Shown: piece by piece, positions 25,797 to 34,394 of the stretch
Layout of the letters: every line of letters begins with the position of its first letter
How positions within the stretch are numbered: the stretch's first letter is position 1
Assembly (NCBI RefSeq): GCF_947501785.1
Contig: NZ_CANMXB010000001.1
Span: 2,484,501 to 2,548,500 of the forward strand
From: an uncultured Litoreibacter sp.
GTDB taxonomy: Bacteria; Pseudomonadota; Alphaproteobacteria; Rhodobacterales; Rhodobacteraceae
Direction of reading: 5' to 3'
DNA: 64,000 bases
The notes under the pieces: generated by a model
Databases searched by the model: none
What the model was told of the DNA's origin: nothing
What the model saw: the letters and a program-made list of their open reading frames with translations, nothing else
Program-made: the position numbers and the translations under genes

Positions 25797-27107
25797 TCAG
25801 CCGGGTTTGCGCAGCGAAATCATGAAAAAGCCGTCCATTCCGCCACACTCCCCCAAATAGTCGGGTCGCAGCCGGATGCCGCCATTCGGATGCAGCCAGT
25901 CCGGGGAAATGCCAAGCGCCTTTGGGTCGGGCGCAATCTCGGTCAGATCGTGCCGTGCCATGGCGGTTTTGGCTTGCCGTTCGCCCTCTTCCGTCAGCAA
26001 TGAGCAGGTACAATAGACCAACCGGCCACCCGGCTTCAGGGCGATCAAGGCGCGATCAATCATTGCCTCCTGCAAGGCAAACATCTCGTCCAGGTCCTTG
26101 CCCCGTTTGGCGAAAGGCAAATCAGGGTGGCGCCGGATGGTGCCGGTCGCCGAACACGGAGCGTCCAACAAGATCGCGTCGTAATACTGCGGCGCCTCCC
26201 ATTCCATGGCATCCGCCACGACCAATTCGGCCTGCAACCCGGTGCGCATTAGATTCTCTTGCACCGTCGCCATCCGCGCCTTGCTGATATCCAGCGCGGT
26301 GACCTGTGCACCTGCCGCGGCCAATTGCATCGTCTTGCCGCCGGGTGCGGCGCAGAAGTCCAACACGGTTTCGTCTACTTGGGGTGCCAACAGCTTCACT
26401 GCCAGGGCAGCGCCGGTGTCTTGCACCCACCAGTGCCCTTCCTCATATCCCGGCAAACCTGATACCTGCCCCGCGCGCTCCAACCGAACTGAGCCCGTTG
26501 GCAAAACCTTGCCCCCAACCTCGGCGGCTATCGCTTCCGCATGACTGGCGTCTTTCGGCGTGAGGTCCACCGGCGCGCCAGCCAGATGGGCGGCCTCGAT
26601 CGACTGGACGATCTCTTCGTTGAAGATGTGGACCACGCGGCGGCGCAACCATTTTGGCAATGACGGAACGGGCAGCGTCTCCCAAATCTCAGACCCTTCG
26701 GTCGCCACTTTGCGCAACACAGCATTTGCCAACCCCGACATCTTGCGAGACTGACGGCTGCGGCGCATCAATGACACGCTGCTGTCGACCACGCCATGCG
26801 GGGCCTCGCCCTCGACAATAAGTTCCACTACTGCAAGACGCAGAACGTTTAACGCGGCAACGGGTGGCAGCCTATCGACATACTGGGAAATCAGCGCGTC
26901 CGCCCGCCCGACATTGCGCAGGGTCGTTAATGCCAGACGCTGCGCGCGCGCCTTGTCAGCCGGTGCCAGCCCAGAGAGCGGGCCAATACCGCGCAGCAGA
27001 TCGGATAGCTGTTCCTGATCCTCGATCACACCGCTCAGCAGCCCCAGCGCACCTTCGCGCGCAGCAAAGCCGCCTTTGTCAGATTTTGAACGCGGTTGAT
27101 CCGTCAT
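25797..27107 (-). CDS. rsmB: 16S rRNA m5C967 methyltransferase RsmB type
   Basis: This 436-aa enzyme has an N-terminal NusB-like RNA-binding domain (about 15-150) and a C-terminal SAM methyltransferase domain. Motifs are LDFCAAPGGKTMQLA for SAM binding, the motif IV cysteine in LLDAPCSATGTIRRHPD, and the motif VI catalytic cysteine in VYCTCSLLTEEGE. A ribosome-binding site AAGGAG lies 7 nt before the ATG. It methylates a cytosine in 16S rRNA. It diverges from the SDHAF4-like gene across a 38-bp gap. Confidence 0.93.
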   Translation of the reverse strand: MTDQPRSKSDKGGFAAREGALGLLSGVIEDQEQLSDLLRGIGPLSGLAPADKARAQRLALTTLRNVGRADALISQYVDRLPPVAALNVLRLAVVELIVEGEAPHGVVDSSVSLMRRSRQSRKMSGLANAVLRKVATEGSEIWETLPVPSLPKWLRRRVVHIFNEEIVQSIEAAHLAGAPVDLTPKDASHAEAIAAEVGGKVLPTGSVRLERAGQVSGLPGYEEGHWWVQDTGAALAVKLLAPQVDETVLDFCAAPGGKTMQLAAAGAQVTALDISKARMATVQENLMRTGLQAELVVADAMEWEAPQYYDAILLDAPCSATGTIRRHPDLPFAKRGKDLDEMFALQEAMIDRALIALKPGGRLVYCTCSLLTEEGERQAKTAMARHDLTEIAPDPKALGISPDWLHPNGGIRLRPDYLGECGGMDGFFMISLRKPG

Positions 27108-27145
27108 GCCTTGTCTCCTTCAGCTTGCGCCGTATATCAGGAGCT

Positions 27146-27325
27146 ATGAGCAAAGAGCCAGATAAAGACTTGCCTCCCGCCGCGAAACGCGCCCTTGCCG
27201 AGGCAGAAGCCCGACGCAAAGCTGCGAAGGCGCTGGACCTGCCCACCGAGCTAGGCGGCAGGGACGGTCCGGAACCCGTGCGCTACGGGGATTGGGAAAA
27301 GAAGGGGATAGCGGTCGACTTTTGA
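27146..27325 (+). CDS. DUF1674 protein, succinate dehydrogenase assembly factor 4-like
   Basis: The 59-aa protein starts at ATG 27146 with AGGAG directly upstream. The first half is a charged helix (AAKRALAEAEARRKAAKAL) and the C-terminus carries the family signature GPEPVRYGDWEKKGIAVDF. This resembles SdhAF4, which assists flavinated SdhA in mitochondria and alphaproteobacteria. No sdh genes are in the window. Confidence 0.88.
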   Translation: MSKEPDKDLPPAAKRALAEAEARRKAAKALDLPTELGGRDGPEPVRYGDWEKKGIAVDF

Positions 27326-27329
27326 CCGG

Positions 27330-27695
27330 TTACCGCAGTGTCAGGTCGGCATATTGCCCGGTGCCTTTGTCAGACGTAAATCTGATCTTGTTGCCATGAA
27401 CCTTCACCTCTTGGCAGTTCGGCCCAAGGTCTTTTTTCCCCCAGAATAACGAGCGGCAAAAGTAGCCGTTTTGCCATTTCCACTCGCCCTTCACACCAAA
27501 TCCGTAGGCCCTGCCCTTGATTTGACCGCCAGGTGTCACGTTCACCGTGATGCCCGTCAGCTTCAGATCCTTGCCGCTGACAATTTCCACAAACTGGTTG
27601 CGGGTGGTCACTTTCTCGAATGCGAACGCACCAAAGGGCGCAGAGACAGCGACAACAAATGCGGCAAGCGCATTCAATGAATTGTTGGTTGGCAT
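27330..27695 (-). CDS. Small secreted protein of unknown function
   Basis: This 121-aa protein has a signal peptide (LNALAAFVVAVSAPFGAFAF) and a small beta-rich mature domain with VKGEWKWQNGYFCRSLFWGK and two cysteines (YFCRS, PNCQE) that could form a disulfide. Similar Rhodobacterales proteins are sometimes labelled dihydrodipicolinate reductase only because they sit next to dapB; nothing here supports that activity. It lies 75 bp downstream of dapB on the same strand. Confidence 0.65.
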   Translation of the reverse strand: MPTNNSLNALAAFVVAVSAPFGAFAFEKVTTRNQFVEIVSGKDLKLTGITVNVTPGGQIKGRAYGFGVKGEWKWQNGYFCRSLFWGKKDLGPNCQEVKVHGNKIRFTSDKGTGQYADLTLR

Positions 27696-27734
27696 GACAG
27701 ATTCTCCAGTGGCGTATCTGGTATACGTGGCGAA

Positions 27735-27776
27735 ATCTGATTCAGTTTCAAATTTCTCTGAAGAAATTTCTCAGAT
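27735..27776. repeat. Nested inverted repeats overlapping the dapB stop
   Basis: An inner 8-bp perfect inverted repeat (AAATTTCT at 27750-27757, AGAAATTT at 27762-27769) is enclosed by an outer one (ATCTGA at 27735-27740, TCAGAT at 27771-27776). The outer arm covers the dapB stop codon. The arms are AT-rich, unlike the surroundings. No T-tract follows on the minus strand, so a classical terminator is unlikely; an mRNA 3' structure or protein site is possible. Confidence 0.45.
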
Positions 27777-28580
27777 CGCGAGAACGTCCATCATATCGTA
27801 GGACCCGGGCCCCTTGTCCTGCCCCCAAAGAGCCGCCCTCAGAGCACCCCGCGCAAAGATTGAACGATCCGTCGCAATATGGCGCAGCACGATACGTTCT
27901 CCGGCGGCAGCAAACATGACGTCATGCTCTCCGACAATGTCACCGCCACGGATTGCGGTGAAACCGATATCGCCGCGCTTGCGCGCGCCGGTGATGCCGT
28001 CGCGCCCGCTATCACGCACATCTTCCAGCGCCACACCGCGCCCCTCAGCTGCAGCTTCGCCGAACATCAGAGCGGTCCCCGAGGGGGCGTCAACTTTGTG
28101 GTGATGGTGCCCTTCAATAATCTCGATGTCGAAATCCTCGTCCAGCGCCTGGGCAACCATCTTTGTCAGTTTCGACAGCAAGTTCACCCCGAGGCTCATG
28201 TTGCCGGCACGGATGATCGGCGCATGGCGCGCGGCGGCATCAATCTTGGCAATATGTGATGCGTCGAAACCCGTCGTACCGATGACATGGACCGCGCGCG
28301 CTTGGGCCGCCAGCTCGGCATGGGCCACCGAGGAGTCAGGCGAAGTGAAATCAATGATAGCCTGCGCATCTTTCACCACGTCAATGGCATCCGATACGAC
28401 TGGCACGCCCAAATCGCTACCGCCCATGCAGGCGCCAAGATCGCGGCCGACCCAGTCATGGCCGTCCCGCTCCGTCACGCCAATCAACCGGCACTTGTCG
28501 GAGGCCTGCACGGTTTTGATCAGCATCTGCCCCATGCGGCCCGATGCGCCTGTGATGACAATACCTGGCAAATTGGTCAT
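27771..28580 (-). CDS. dapB: 4-hydroxy-tetrahydrodipicolinate reductase
   Basis: The enzyme is 269 aa from ATG 28580 with GGAG 6 nt upstream. It performs the NAD(P)H-dependent second step of the diaminopimelate/lysine branch. The Rossmann motif is [12 protein letters not shown], substrate and cofactor loops include DFTSPDSS and GTTGFD, and the catalytic signature is [15 protein letters not shown] at about 155-169. The C-terminal region has [15 protein letters not shown]. It diverges from rbfA. Confidence 0.97.
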   Translation of the reverse strand: MTNLPGIVITGASGRMGQMLIKTVQASDKCRLIGVTERDGHDWVGRDLGACMGGSDLGVPVVSDAIDVVKDAQAIIDFTSPDSSVAHAELAAQARAVHVIGTTGFDASHIAKIDAAARHAPIIRAGNMSLGVNLLSKLTKMVAQALDEDFDIEIIEGHHHHKVDAPSGTALMFGEAAAEGRGVALEDVRDSGRDGITGARKRGDIGFTAIRGGDIVGEHDVMFAAAGERIVLRHIATDRSIFARGALRAALWGQDKGPGSYDMMDVLAI

Positions 28581-28657
28581 TGCGTGCTCCCGAATAAAAG
28601 TTGGACAGGATGTAGGACCCATTGCAAGGCGCAGGCAAGGGGCTTAAGTGGCGACAC

Positions 28658-29068
28658 ATGGCAAAGAACAAGAAATTCTCGGGCGGCGGTGCGTCGCAAA
28701 GGCAGCTGCGGGTCGGTGAATTGATCCGCCGGACCCTGTCAGAGGTCCTGATCCGCGGTGACGTGCATGACCCCGACCTGAACCGCATGTCGATCACCGT
28801 ATCGGAGGTGCGTGTGACCCCCGATTTGTCGATCGCGACCGCCTACGTGCTGCCCTTGGGCGGCAAAGGCAAGGACGAGGCGATCGCGTCGCTAGCCGCC
28901 AACAAGGGCGAGCTGCGCAGGCTACTGTCCAAGGAGATGACCACCAAGCATACGCCGGATTTGCGGTTTGTTTTGGATGAGACGTTTGATCGGATGGACG
29001 AGACCAACCGCCTGCTGAGCGACGAGACGGTGCGCAAGGACGTCTCGGCACCGAGCGATGAAGCCTAG
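28658..29068 (+). CDS. rbfA: 30S ribosome-binding factor A
   Basis: The protein is 136 aa from ATG 28658. It is a small KH-like protein for 16S rRNA 5'-end maturation and cold adaptation. Motifs are [36 protein letters not shown] and [17 protein letters not shown]. It overlaps the next gene by 11 bp and is followed by truB, a common ribosome-maturation grouping in which truB usually follows directly; here a NAGPA-like gene is inserted between them. Confidence 0.94.
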   Translation: MAKNKKFSGGGASQRQLRVGELIRRTLSEVLIRGDVHDPDLNRMSITVSEVRVTPDLSIATAYVLPLGGKGKDEAIASLAANKGELRRLLSKEMTTKHTPDLRFVLDETFDRMDETNRLLSDETVRKDVSAPSDEA

Positions 29069-29789
29069 CCTGTTAACTTTTCTTCTGGCCTGGGCGTTCA
29101 GCACCGCGCTGCATGCGGACACCTGCCGGCAAGTGGACCACCTGGGCGACCAGTACACCATTTGCACGACCACCGACCCCACCCGCATCGTCCTGGAACT
29201 GCTGGACGAGGACGGCACGGTCATTGGCGACTTCGAGGCGCTGGACAGACTGCTTGCGGCCAAGGGGGAAACGCTGTCCTTCGCGATGAATGGCGGCATG
29301 TACCATGACGACCGCCGCGCCGTCGGCCTGTTCATCAACGAGCAAGGCCAGCAACAGTCGCTGATGACGCGCGAAGGTCCCGGAAATTTCGGGCTGCTGC
29401 CAAACGGGCTGTTCTGTGTGACCGGCAACACGGCCTATATCTTCGAAAGCCGCGCGTTTGAGCGCGACCCAACGGACTGCCGCATCGCGACACAGTCGGG
29501 GCCCATGCTGGTTATTGACGGGCAGCTGCACCCAAAGTTCTTGCCCGACAGCCCGTCGAAGAAATGGCGCAATGGTGTGGGCGTCGATGCGGCAGGCGCG
29601 GTGCATTTCGCGATCTCGGACAACGCCGTCAGGTTTCACGACTTCGCCACGCTGTTTCGCGATGTGCTGAACGCGCCCAATGCCCTCTTTCTGGATGGCA
29701 CCATTTCGCGAATGCATGCGCCAAGCCTGGGCCGCTCGGACCGCGGCGCGCGAATGGGACCGATCCTTGGCGTTGTCACAAGGGATTGA
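29058..29789 (+). CDS. Secreted phosphodiester glycosidase (NAGPA/DUF2233) family protein
   Basis: The 243-aa protein has a signal peptide ([17 protein letters not shown]) and then a single NAGPA-like domain. Hallmarks are [70 protein letters not shown] and the C-terminal GPILGVV. Relatives remove GlcNAc-phosphodiester caps or act on exopolysaccharide linkages; this one's substrate is unknown. It starts inside the last codons of rbfA, so translation is probably coupled although the two functions appear unrelated. Confidence 0.88.
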   Translation: MKPSLLTFLLAWAFSTALHADTCRQVDHLGDQYTICTTTDPTRIVLELLDEDGTVIGDFEALDRLLAAKGETLSFAMNGGMYHDDRRAVGLFINEQGQQQSLMTREGPGNFGLLPNGLFCVTGNTAYIFESRAFERDPTDCRIATQSGPMLVIDGQLHPKFLPDSPSKKWRNGVGVDAAGAVHFAISDNAVRFHDFATLFRDVLNAPNALFLDGTISRMHAPSLGRSDRGARMGPILGVVTRD

Positions 29790-29847
29790 CCTGACAGGGC
29801 ACCGCAGATAGCACGCCCGCCTTACCTGCTGAAAAGGATCATCAACC

Positions 29848-30753
29848 GTGGCACGCCGCAAAAAAGGACGCGATATTTCTGGCTGGCTGGTGGTCGACAA
29901 ACCGGCGGGCATCAGCTCCAACAATGTGGTGGGCAAGGTTCGGTGGGCATTCAACGCCAACAAGGCGGGCCACGCGGGCACCTTGGACCCGGACGCGACC
30001 GGCATTCTGGCCGTGGCGCTGGGAGAGGCCACAAAGACCGTCCCCTACATCACCGAAGCGCTGAAGGCTTACGACTTCACCATCCGTCTGGGAGAGGCCA
30101 CAAACACCGATGATCAGGAAGGGGAGGTCGTTGCGACCTCGGAACTCCGGCCGTCAGATGACGACATCAAAGTGGCACTGGCGCCATTTCAAGGCGACAT
30201 CTTTCAAGTGCCGCCAAAATTCTCCGCCGTTAAGGTGGATGGCAAACGCGCCTATGCGCTGTCTCGTGGCGGTGAAGATGTGTCGCTGGAACCACGCCCG
30301 CTTTATGTCGACGAACTATCCTTCGTGAACCGGCCGGATGCGGATCATGTGACCTTGCATATGGTGTGCGGCAAGGGGGGCTACGTCCGGTCCATCGCGC
30401 GCGATCTGGGGGAGGCCTTGGGATGTCTCGGCCACGTCCGCGAATTGCGCCGCGTCTGGTCCGGCCCGTTCGAGCTGGAAGATGCCGTCACACTGGACAA
30501 AATCGACGAGCTGGCCAAAACGCCAGAGCTGGATGCGCTGTTATTGCCCCTGGAAACCGGGTTGGCGGATTTGCCGGAGCTTCCAACCACGCAGGATGCC
30601 GCTGCGAAACTGCGCAATGGCAATCCCGGCATGGTGCTGGCTTCTGATGTTGAATACGGAGACGAGGCATGGGCGTCGCTAAGCGGCACCGCCGTTGCCG
30701 TAGGCCGCTACAAAGCCGGTGAATTGCACCCTAGCCGCGTTTTCAAGGCATAA
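29848..30753 (+). CDS. truB: tRNA pseudouridine(55) synthase
   Basis: The 301-aa enzyme makes the T-loop pseudouridine of tRNAs. Motifs are [18 protein letters not shown], the catalytic [13 protein letters not shown] (Asp at about 46), [17 protein letters not shown] and [19 protein letters not shown] start is used, preceded by AAAAGGA. The C-terminal domain (about 245-300) is PUA-like in position. Confidence 0.96.
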   Translation: MARRKKGRDISGWLVVDKPAGISSNNVVGKVRWAFNANKAGHAGTLDPDATGILAVALGEATKTVPYITEALKAYDFTIRLGEATNTDDQEGEVVATSELRPSDDDIKVALAPFQGDIFQVPPKFSAVKVDGKRAYALSRGGEDVSLEPRPLYVDELSFVNRPDADHVTLHMVCGKGGYVRSIARDLGEALGCLGHVRELRRVWSGPFELEDAVTLDKIDELAKTPELDALLLPLETGLADLPELPTTQDAAAKLRNGNPGMVLASDVEYGDEAWASLSGTAVAVGRYKAGELHPSRVFKA

Positions 30754-30841
30754 ATCGCGTACAAGGCCCTCGATTATTACATATTGGTGCATGGACGCAC
30801 GAATTATAGTGCATCATGTTAGAGAAATTGCCACCAAAAGC

Positions 30842-30872
30842 GCCAATTGTTACAAAATCGCACATAATTGGC
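30842..30872. promoter_or_regulatory. Inverted repeat upstream of a membrane-protein gene
   Basis: GCCAATT (30842-30848) and AATTGGC (30866-30872) are perfect inverted repeats with a 17-bp spacer, in the 216-bp AT-richer gap between truB and the gene at 30970. They lie about 100 bp upstream of that start. They could be half-sites of a dimeric regulator. Confidence 0.35.
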
Positions 30873-30969
30873 AGCGGCTGATAAGCTCCTCGTGAGGTGG
30901 GTATCCCCGCCGCGCACCGCCTGTGTAGAACTGCGTCCAACAAACATATTCATCCAAGGACGCAGACAC

Positions 30970-31449
30970 ATGACACGCACCAACATCTGGACCATTCTCA
31001 CCGCAGGCGCACTTGCGACGCTTGCCTTCGATCTCTTCGGGCAGGGGCTGGCCCCGCTGGCGGGCTTTGCCAAGCTGGCGCCGGTCGGCCTTGCGCAGGC
31101 CACCATCAAGACGGTGTTTGGCGCGGCGCCGAAAGGCATTGGCGACATCGTTCATATCGTCAACGGGCTGCTGATCTATTCGTTGGGCTACGTGTTGGTC
31201 GCCCGCCCCATTCAACAGAAAATCCTTCCATCGCTGCCGTGGCTCGTCACGGCCGTGGTCTACGGCATCGGCCTGTGGATCTTCGCGCTTTACGGCGTTG
31301 CGCATCTGATCGCCGGCAACAAGCCGTTCCTTGGCTGGACCGGCATCACCTGGGTCGCCCTGTGGGGTCATATCCTCTACGCGGTTGTCTTGGCGGCGGT
31401 GATTGAACTGAAGCCCCGCACCCAATCGATGGGCACCGCTGCTGCCTGA
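30970..31449 (+). CDS. Membrane protein of unknown function, about four TM segments
   Basis: The 159-aa protein starts at ATG 30970 with AAGGA 9 nt upstream; the in-frame extension upstream reads as non-coding. Hydrophobic stretches occur at about 5-25, 50-75, 82-110 and 125-147, with conserved-looking features HIVNGLLIYSLGYVLVARP, WLVTAVVYGIGLWIFALYG and GITWVALWGHILYAV. The family resembles small integral membrane proteins sometimes annotated DUF6789, which I cannot confirm. It stands alone with a promoter-sized gap upstream. Confidence 0.7.
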   Translation: MTRTNIWTILTAGALATLAFDLFGQGLAPLAGFAKLAPVGLAQATIKTVFGAAPKGIGDIVHIVNGLLIYSLGYVLVARPIQQKILPSLPWLVTAVVYGIGLWIFALYGVAHLIAGNKPFLGWTGITWVALWGHILYAVVLAAVIELKPRTQSMGTAAA

Positions 31450-31488
31450 CACTTGCCCCCCGGATCATGGCCTGCCACAACGCGGGCC

Positions 31489-32001
31489 ATGATCACGCGC
31501 ACCCACCTCAAAGACGATGCGGCCAGCACCGCAAACTATTCCGATTGTGAGCGTTATCGCTACGATCTGACCCGCATCTGGGACGCGTCACAGCGCAAGA
31601 TTGCCTTCGTCATGCTGAACCCTTCAACGGCGACCGAGGTCCAAAACGACCCAACGGTAGAGCGCTGCGAACGCCGCGCCCGCGCGCTTGGCTACGGGTC
31701 TTTCAGGGTCTGCAACATTTTCGCCTGGCGCGACACTGACCCGCGAAAAATGCGCAAAGCGGCGGACCCTGTCGGGCCTTTGAACGACGCCGCAATTGTA
31801 GAGGCCTGCGCGTGGGCGGACACCATCGTCTGCGCCTGGGGCACCCATGGGGAGCATCTGGAACGCGGGCCCGCTGTCGGCGCATTGATGCGCGAAACGG
31901 GCAAGCCGCTTTATCACCTTGGTCTCAGCAAGGCCGGGCACCCCAAACACCCGCTCTATATCAGCTATTCCCAGCAGCCCGTTCCGTGGACCGAGAGCTG
32001 A
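31489..32001 (+). CDS. DUF1643 domain protein
   Basis: The protein is 170 aa from ATG 31489. It carries the DUF1643 hallmarks: YRYDLTRIWD, IAFVMLNPSTATEVQNDPTV, FRVCNIFAWRDTDPRKM, ADTIVCAWGTHG and LSKAGHPKHPLYI. The family has no settled function, though its members look like small nucleotide or nucleic-acid enzymes. It is convergent with the RTX-repeat gene; the intervening hairpin serves mainly the minus strand. Confidence 0.88.
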   Translation: MITRTHLKDDAASTANYSDCERYRYDLTRIWDASQRKIAFVMLNPSTATEVQNDPTVERCERRARALGYGSFRVCNIFAWRDTDPRKMRKAADPVGPLNDAAIVEACAWADTIVCAWGTHGEHLERGPAVGALMRETGKPLYHLGLSKAGHPKHPLYISYSQQPVPWTES

Positions 32002-32002
32002 C

Positions 32003-32029
32003 AAAAAAGGCCCGCTGAACCAGCGGGCC
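32003..32029 (-). terminator. Rho-independent terminator of the RTX-repeat gene
   Basis: On the minus strand a perfect 9-bp stem (arms at 32029-32021 and 32017-32009, GGCCCGCTG type) with a 3-nt loop is followed by six T (32008-32003). The DUF1643 stop codon is directly adjacent. Confidence 0.8.
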
Positions 32030-32051
32030 ATTCTGTGCGTATGACGGAAGC

Positions 32052-33224
32052 CTAAGCGACCGGGGGAAGCGGATCCGCCATTGATGGCCCCGGCACTGCC
32101 GCCACCAACATAACGTCCACCGCGGTCAATCCGGACGCCCCTGTGATGGAGGTCACGATCTCCCCATCCAGCAGCATATCCTGCCCGGTGGCCGTTGTCG
32201 CAAAGGTCACAGCCGGCGGCGTCGTACCGTCCTCATACACAACCTGCAACACGTCCTCAGCCGCGTTATAATCATCAACAACCGAGGTGTTATCCGCAGT
32301 CAGCCAGGTCCCCAACGTGAACGTATCCGCACCAGCCCCGCCGGTCGCAACATCCGCATTGCCGATCCAGAGCGTGTCGTCGCCTTCCCCGCCTGACAAG
32401 GTATCAGCCTCGTCGAAATCAAACGCGCCGACCAGACCATCCGCGACCCCGTCATCCAGGCCGTGGATGACGTCATCGCCAGCACCGCCGCGCAGGTCAT
32501 CAGAGCCGCGATCGCCGTTGATGATATCGTTGCCGGCACCGCCTGTGAGCGTATCGTCACCCGTACCGCCGTTCAGAATATCGGCACCGGGCCCGCCCAG
32601 AAGCGTGTCATTACCGGCGTCTCCGTTAACCACGTCGTCGTCGTCGCCGCCGTCGACCGTGTCGTTGCCCTCGCCGCCGTTGACGACGTCATTGCCGAAG
32701 TTGCCGAAGACCATGTCGTCGCCATTATCCCCGTTAACGATGTCGTCGCCGAGGCCACCCGACACCTGGTCGTTGCTGGTGTCGCCATTCACAATGTCAT
32801 TGCCCGCGCCGCCGCGCACGATATCCGCCCCGGCACCGCCGGAGACCTCGTCGTCGCCCGCACCGCCATTCACGATGTCGATGTCATTGCCGCCGTTCAA
32901 AATGTCGTTGCCGGTACCGCCGTTGATGCGGTCCTCGCCCTGCGCGCCGTTGACGGTGTCGTCGCCCTGACCTCCGTTCAGCACGTCGTTGCCGAGGCCG
33001 CCGCGAACGGTGTCGTTGCCTTCGGCGGCGTTCACCGTGTCATTGCCGTCCAGCCCGTTGATCATGTCGCCGACCGTGGTGCCCGTCAGCACGTCGTCGC
33101 CGGGGGTGCCGTTGATCTCGTTGCCCTCTACGGGCCCGGATGAGGTGTTGTCGTCGTCATCGTTAAAGGCGTCAATTATGAGCCCGACACCCAGTATGGT
33201 AAGTAGCGTATAAAGACCGATCAT
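32052..33224 (-). CDS. Membrane-anchored RTX (calcium-binding nonapeptide) repeat protein
   Basis: This 390-aa protein starts at ATG 33224, giving an N-terminal hydrophobic helix (MIGLYTLLTILGVGLIIDAF) followed by an Asp-rich linker (NDDDDN). Residues about 35-285 are an array of roughly 25 nonapeptide-like units of the GGxGxDxxx type, many written GNDxVNGG, which form a calcium-bound parallel beta-roll. The last about 100 residues are not repetitive. RTX proteins are usually exported by type I systems through a C-terminal signal; here the N-terminal helix argues for a membrane-tethered protein. The underlying DNA is a GAC/GGC-rich imperfect repeat. No type I exporter gene is nearby. Confidence 0.85.
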   Translation of the reverse strand: MIGLYTLLTILGVGLIIDAFNDDDDNTSSGPVEGNEINGTPGDDVLTGTTVGDMINGLDGNDTVNAAEGNDTVRGGLGNDVLNGGQGDDTVNGAQGEDRINGGTGNDILNGGNDIDIVNGGAGDDEVSGGAGADIVRGGAGNDIVNGDTSNDQVSGGLGDDIVNGDNGDDMVFGNFGNDVVNGGEGNDTVDGGDDDDVVNGDAGNDTLLGGPGADILNGGTGDDTLTGGAGNDIINGDRGSDDLRGGAGDDVIHGLDDGVADGLVGAFDFDEADTLSGGEGDDTLWIGNADVATGGAGADTFTLGTWLTADNTSVVDDYNAAEDVLQVVYEDGTTPPAVTFATTATGQDMLLDGEIVTSITGASGLTAVDVMLVAAVPGPSMADPLPPVA

Positions 33225-33573
33225 GGCTGCACATCCCCTAATGCAAAACTCGTTTCGCCTTAATGCTATGTTAACTTTTGCCCCGAGCGCCACAAAAAAA
33301 CCCGATTTCGCCTCGTTTCCGCCGCATTCCATTTTCGTTGTTTCCCCATTGGAAACAATCGCTTCGCATTGGGGTTGCTGTAGGGCCAGGGGTGACCTCA
33401 AAGCGGCAAAGACGGCGCAAGGCTCGCCTAATAGGGGGGAGAAGATTCTTCTTTTCATTTAGGGGTATTCACCCTATACGCCCCCATCCGCACCTCATGT
33501 GACGGAGCTCCACGGGCCTTGCTGGACGACATCCCGGCCTGCGCCATAACCCTTAACCTTAAAGGAGACCCCG

Positions 33574-33843
33574 ATGTCGATTACTGCTGAAGAAAAAGCA
33601 CGCCTGATGAAAGAGTTCGGCACCAAGGAAGGCGATACCGGTTCGCCAGAAGTCCAGGTTGCCATCCTGACATCGCGCATCACCACCCTGACAGAGCACT
33701 TCAAAACCCACAAAAAAGACAACCACGGTCGTCGCGGGTTGCTGAAGATGGTGGCACTTCGTCGTAAGCTTCTGGACTACACCAAAGCCAAAGACGAAGA
33801 GCGTTATCAGACCCTGATCAAGAAGCTCGGTATTCGTCGTTAA
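33574..33843 (+). CDS. rpsO: 30S ribosomal protein S15
   Basis: The 89-aa protein is the classic length for S15, with [28 protein letters not shown] and [14 protein letters not shown] strong AAAGGAGA site precedes the ATG. S15 nucleates assembly of the central domain of the 30S subunit and commonly regulates its own mRNA. In many bacteria pnp follows directly; here it is 1.8 kb downstream. Confidence 0.98.
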   Translation: MSITAEEKARLMKEFGTKEGDTGSPEVQVAILTSRITTLTEHFKTHKKDNHGRRGLLKMVALRRKLLDYTKAKDEERYQTLIKKLGIRR

Positions 33844-33845
33844 GA

Positions 33846-33901
33846 CGGTCAAAACCCTGTTTTGACCGAGTGCGGTGTAGCGGAAAATTCGCAGAATTTT
33901 C
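33846..33901 (+). other. Two perfect hairpins in the rpsO 3' untranslated region
   Basis: Directly after the rpsO stop, CGGTCAAAAC (33846-33855) pairs perfectly with GTTTTGACCG (33859-33868) around a 3-nt loop. A second hairpin, GAAAATTC (33883-33890) with GAATTTTC (33894-33901), follows. Neither has a T-tract; the terminator comes after them. They may stabilise the mRNA 3' end or be cleavage sites. Confidence 0.6.
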
Positions 33902-33933
33902 GGCGGGCCGGCACTCCCTATCAGTTTAGAGAA

Positions 33934-33966
33934 GGCCGCATCTCATATCGGGGTGCGGCCTTTTTC
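33934..33966 (+). terminator. Rho-independent terminator of rpsO
   Basis: GGCCGCA (33934-33940) pairs with TGCGGCC (33954-33960), extended by four G-C/G-T pairs inside, followed by TTTTTCTT. Confidence 0.85.
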
Positions 33967-33967
33967 T

Positions 33968-34279
33968 TCACCGGGACGGCGGGGTGAACCCCGCCCTACA
34001 GTTAACCTTTGTGCTTGGGGTTTTACCTGACCTCAACATATGTGGCGATTGACACGGCCTTCGCCATTTCTGCCTCAATGCGCGTCTTGCACGGAGTTTT
34101 GTACAAAATGGGGCAGTTTTCGAAGCGGCAAAACCCAAATTGTCCCAAAATTATTCGGTTTCATTTCGGTTAATATCGGCCCTTCCGGGGTAATTTTTTG
34201 GGGGCGGTTTTGGGGTTAACCTTTTCGACATGGTTCGGGCTTGGCCGAACTATGGGGTGCAAGGTATGAGGTAGGTGTA
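33968..34279. other. Non-coding stretch downstream of rpsO
   Basis: No convincing gene is visible between the rpsO terminator and the first palindromic repeat. The sequence is AT-richer than the window average, with runs such as GGGGTAATTTTTTGGGGG. The short hairpin-like GGCGGGGTGAACCCCGCC near 33978-33995 resembles a degenerate relative of the two repeats below. Confidence 0.4.
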
Positions 34280-34322
34280 CCATGCGCTTGCAGCGCAGAA
34301 ACTCCCACCCTACGGTTGCTGA
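34280..34322. repeat. Palindromic intergenic repeat, copy 1
   Basis: The core stem TGCGCT-TGC-AGCGCA (34284-34298) is preceded by ACC and followed by GAAACTCCCACCCTACG and GTTGCTGA. The copy at 34929-34971 has the same layout (same stem, CCCACCCTACG, TTGCTGA). This is a REP-like element of the sort scattered through Rhodobacteraceae intergenic regions. Confidence 0.65.
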
Positions 34323-34394
34323 ACCGCTTTCGAATACCGTGGAATTGATTGAGGGGATTGGCATTGTGAAGGTACTGGATCGGGTTGTTTAGGC

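Noticed and set aside
27330-27695. Naming the small secreted protein as dihydrodipicolinate reductase
   Set aside because: It lacks the Rossmann fold and the catalytic motif; the real dapB is the adjacent gene at 27771-28580.
32287-32970. A 227-aa Pro/Ser-rich repetitive frame and the regular DNA repeats beneath it, which resemble a repeat array or CRISPR
   Set aside because: The periodicity (about 27 bp) is that of the nonapeptide calcium-binding repeats on the minus strand; there are no unique spacers of CRISPR length and no cas genes.
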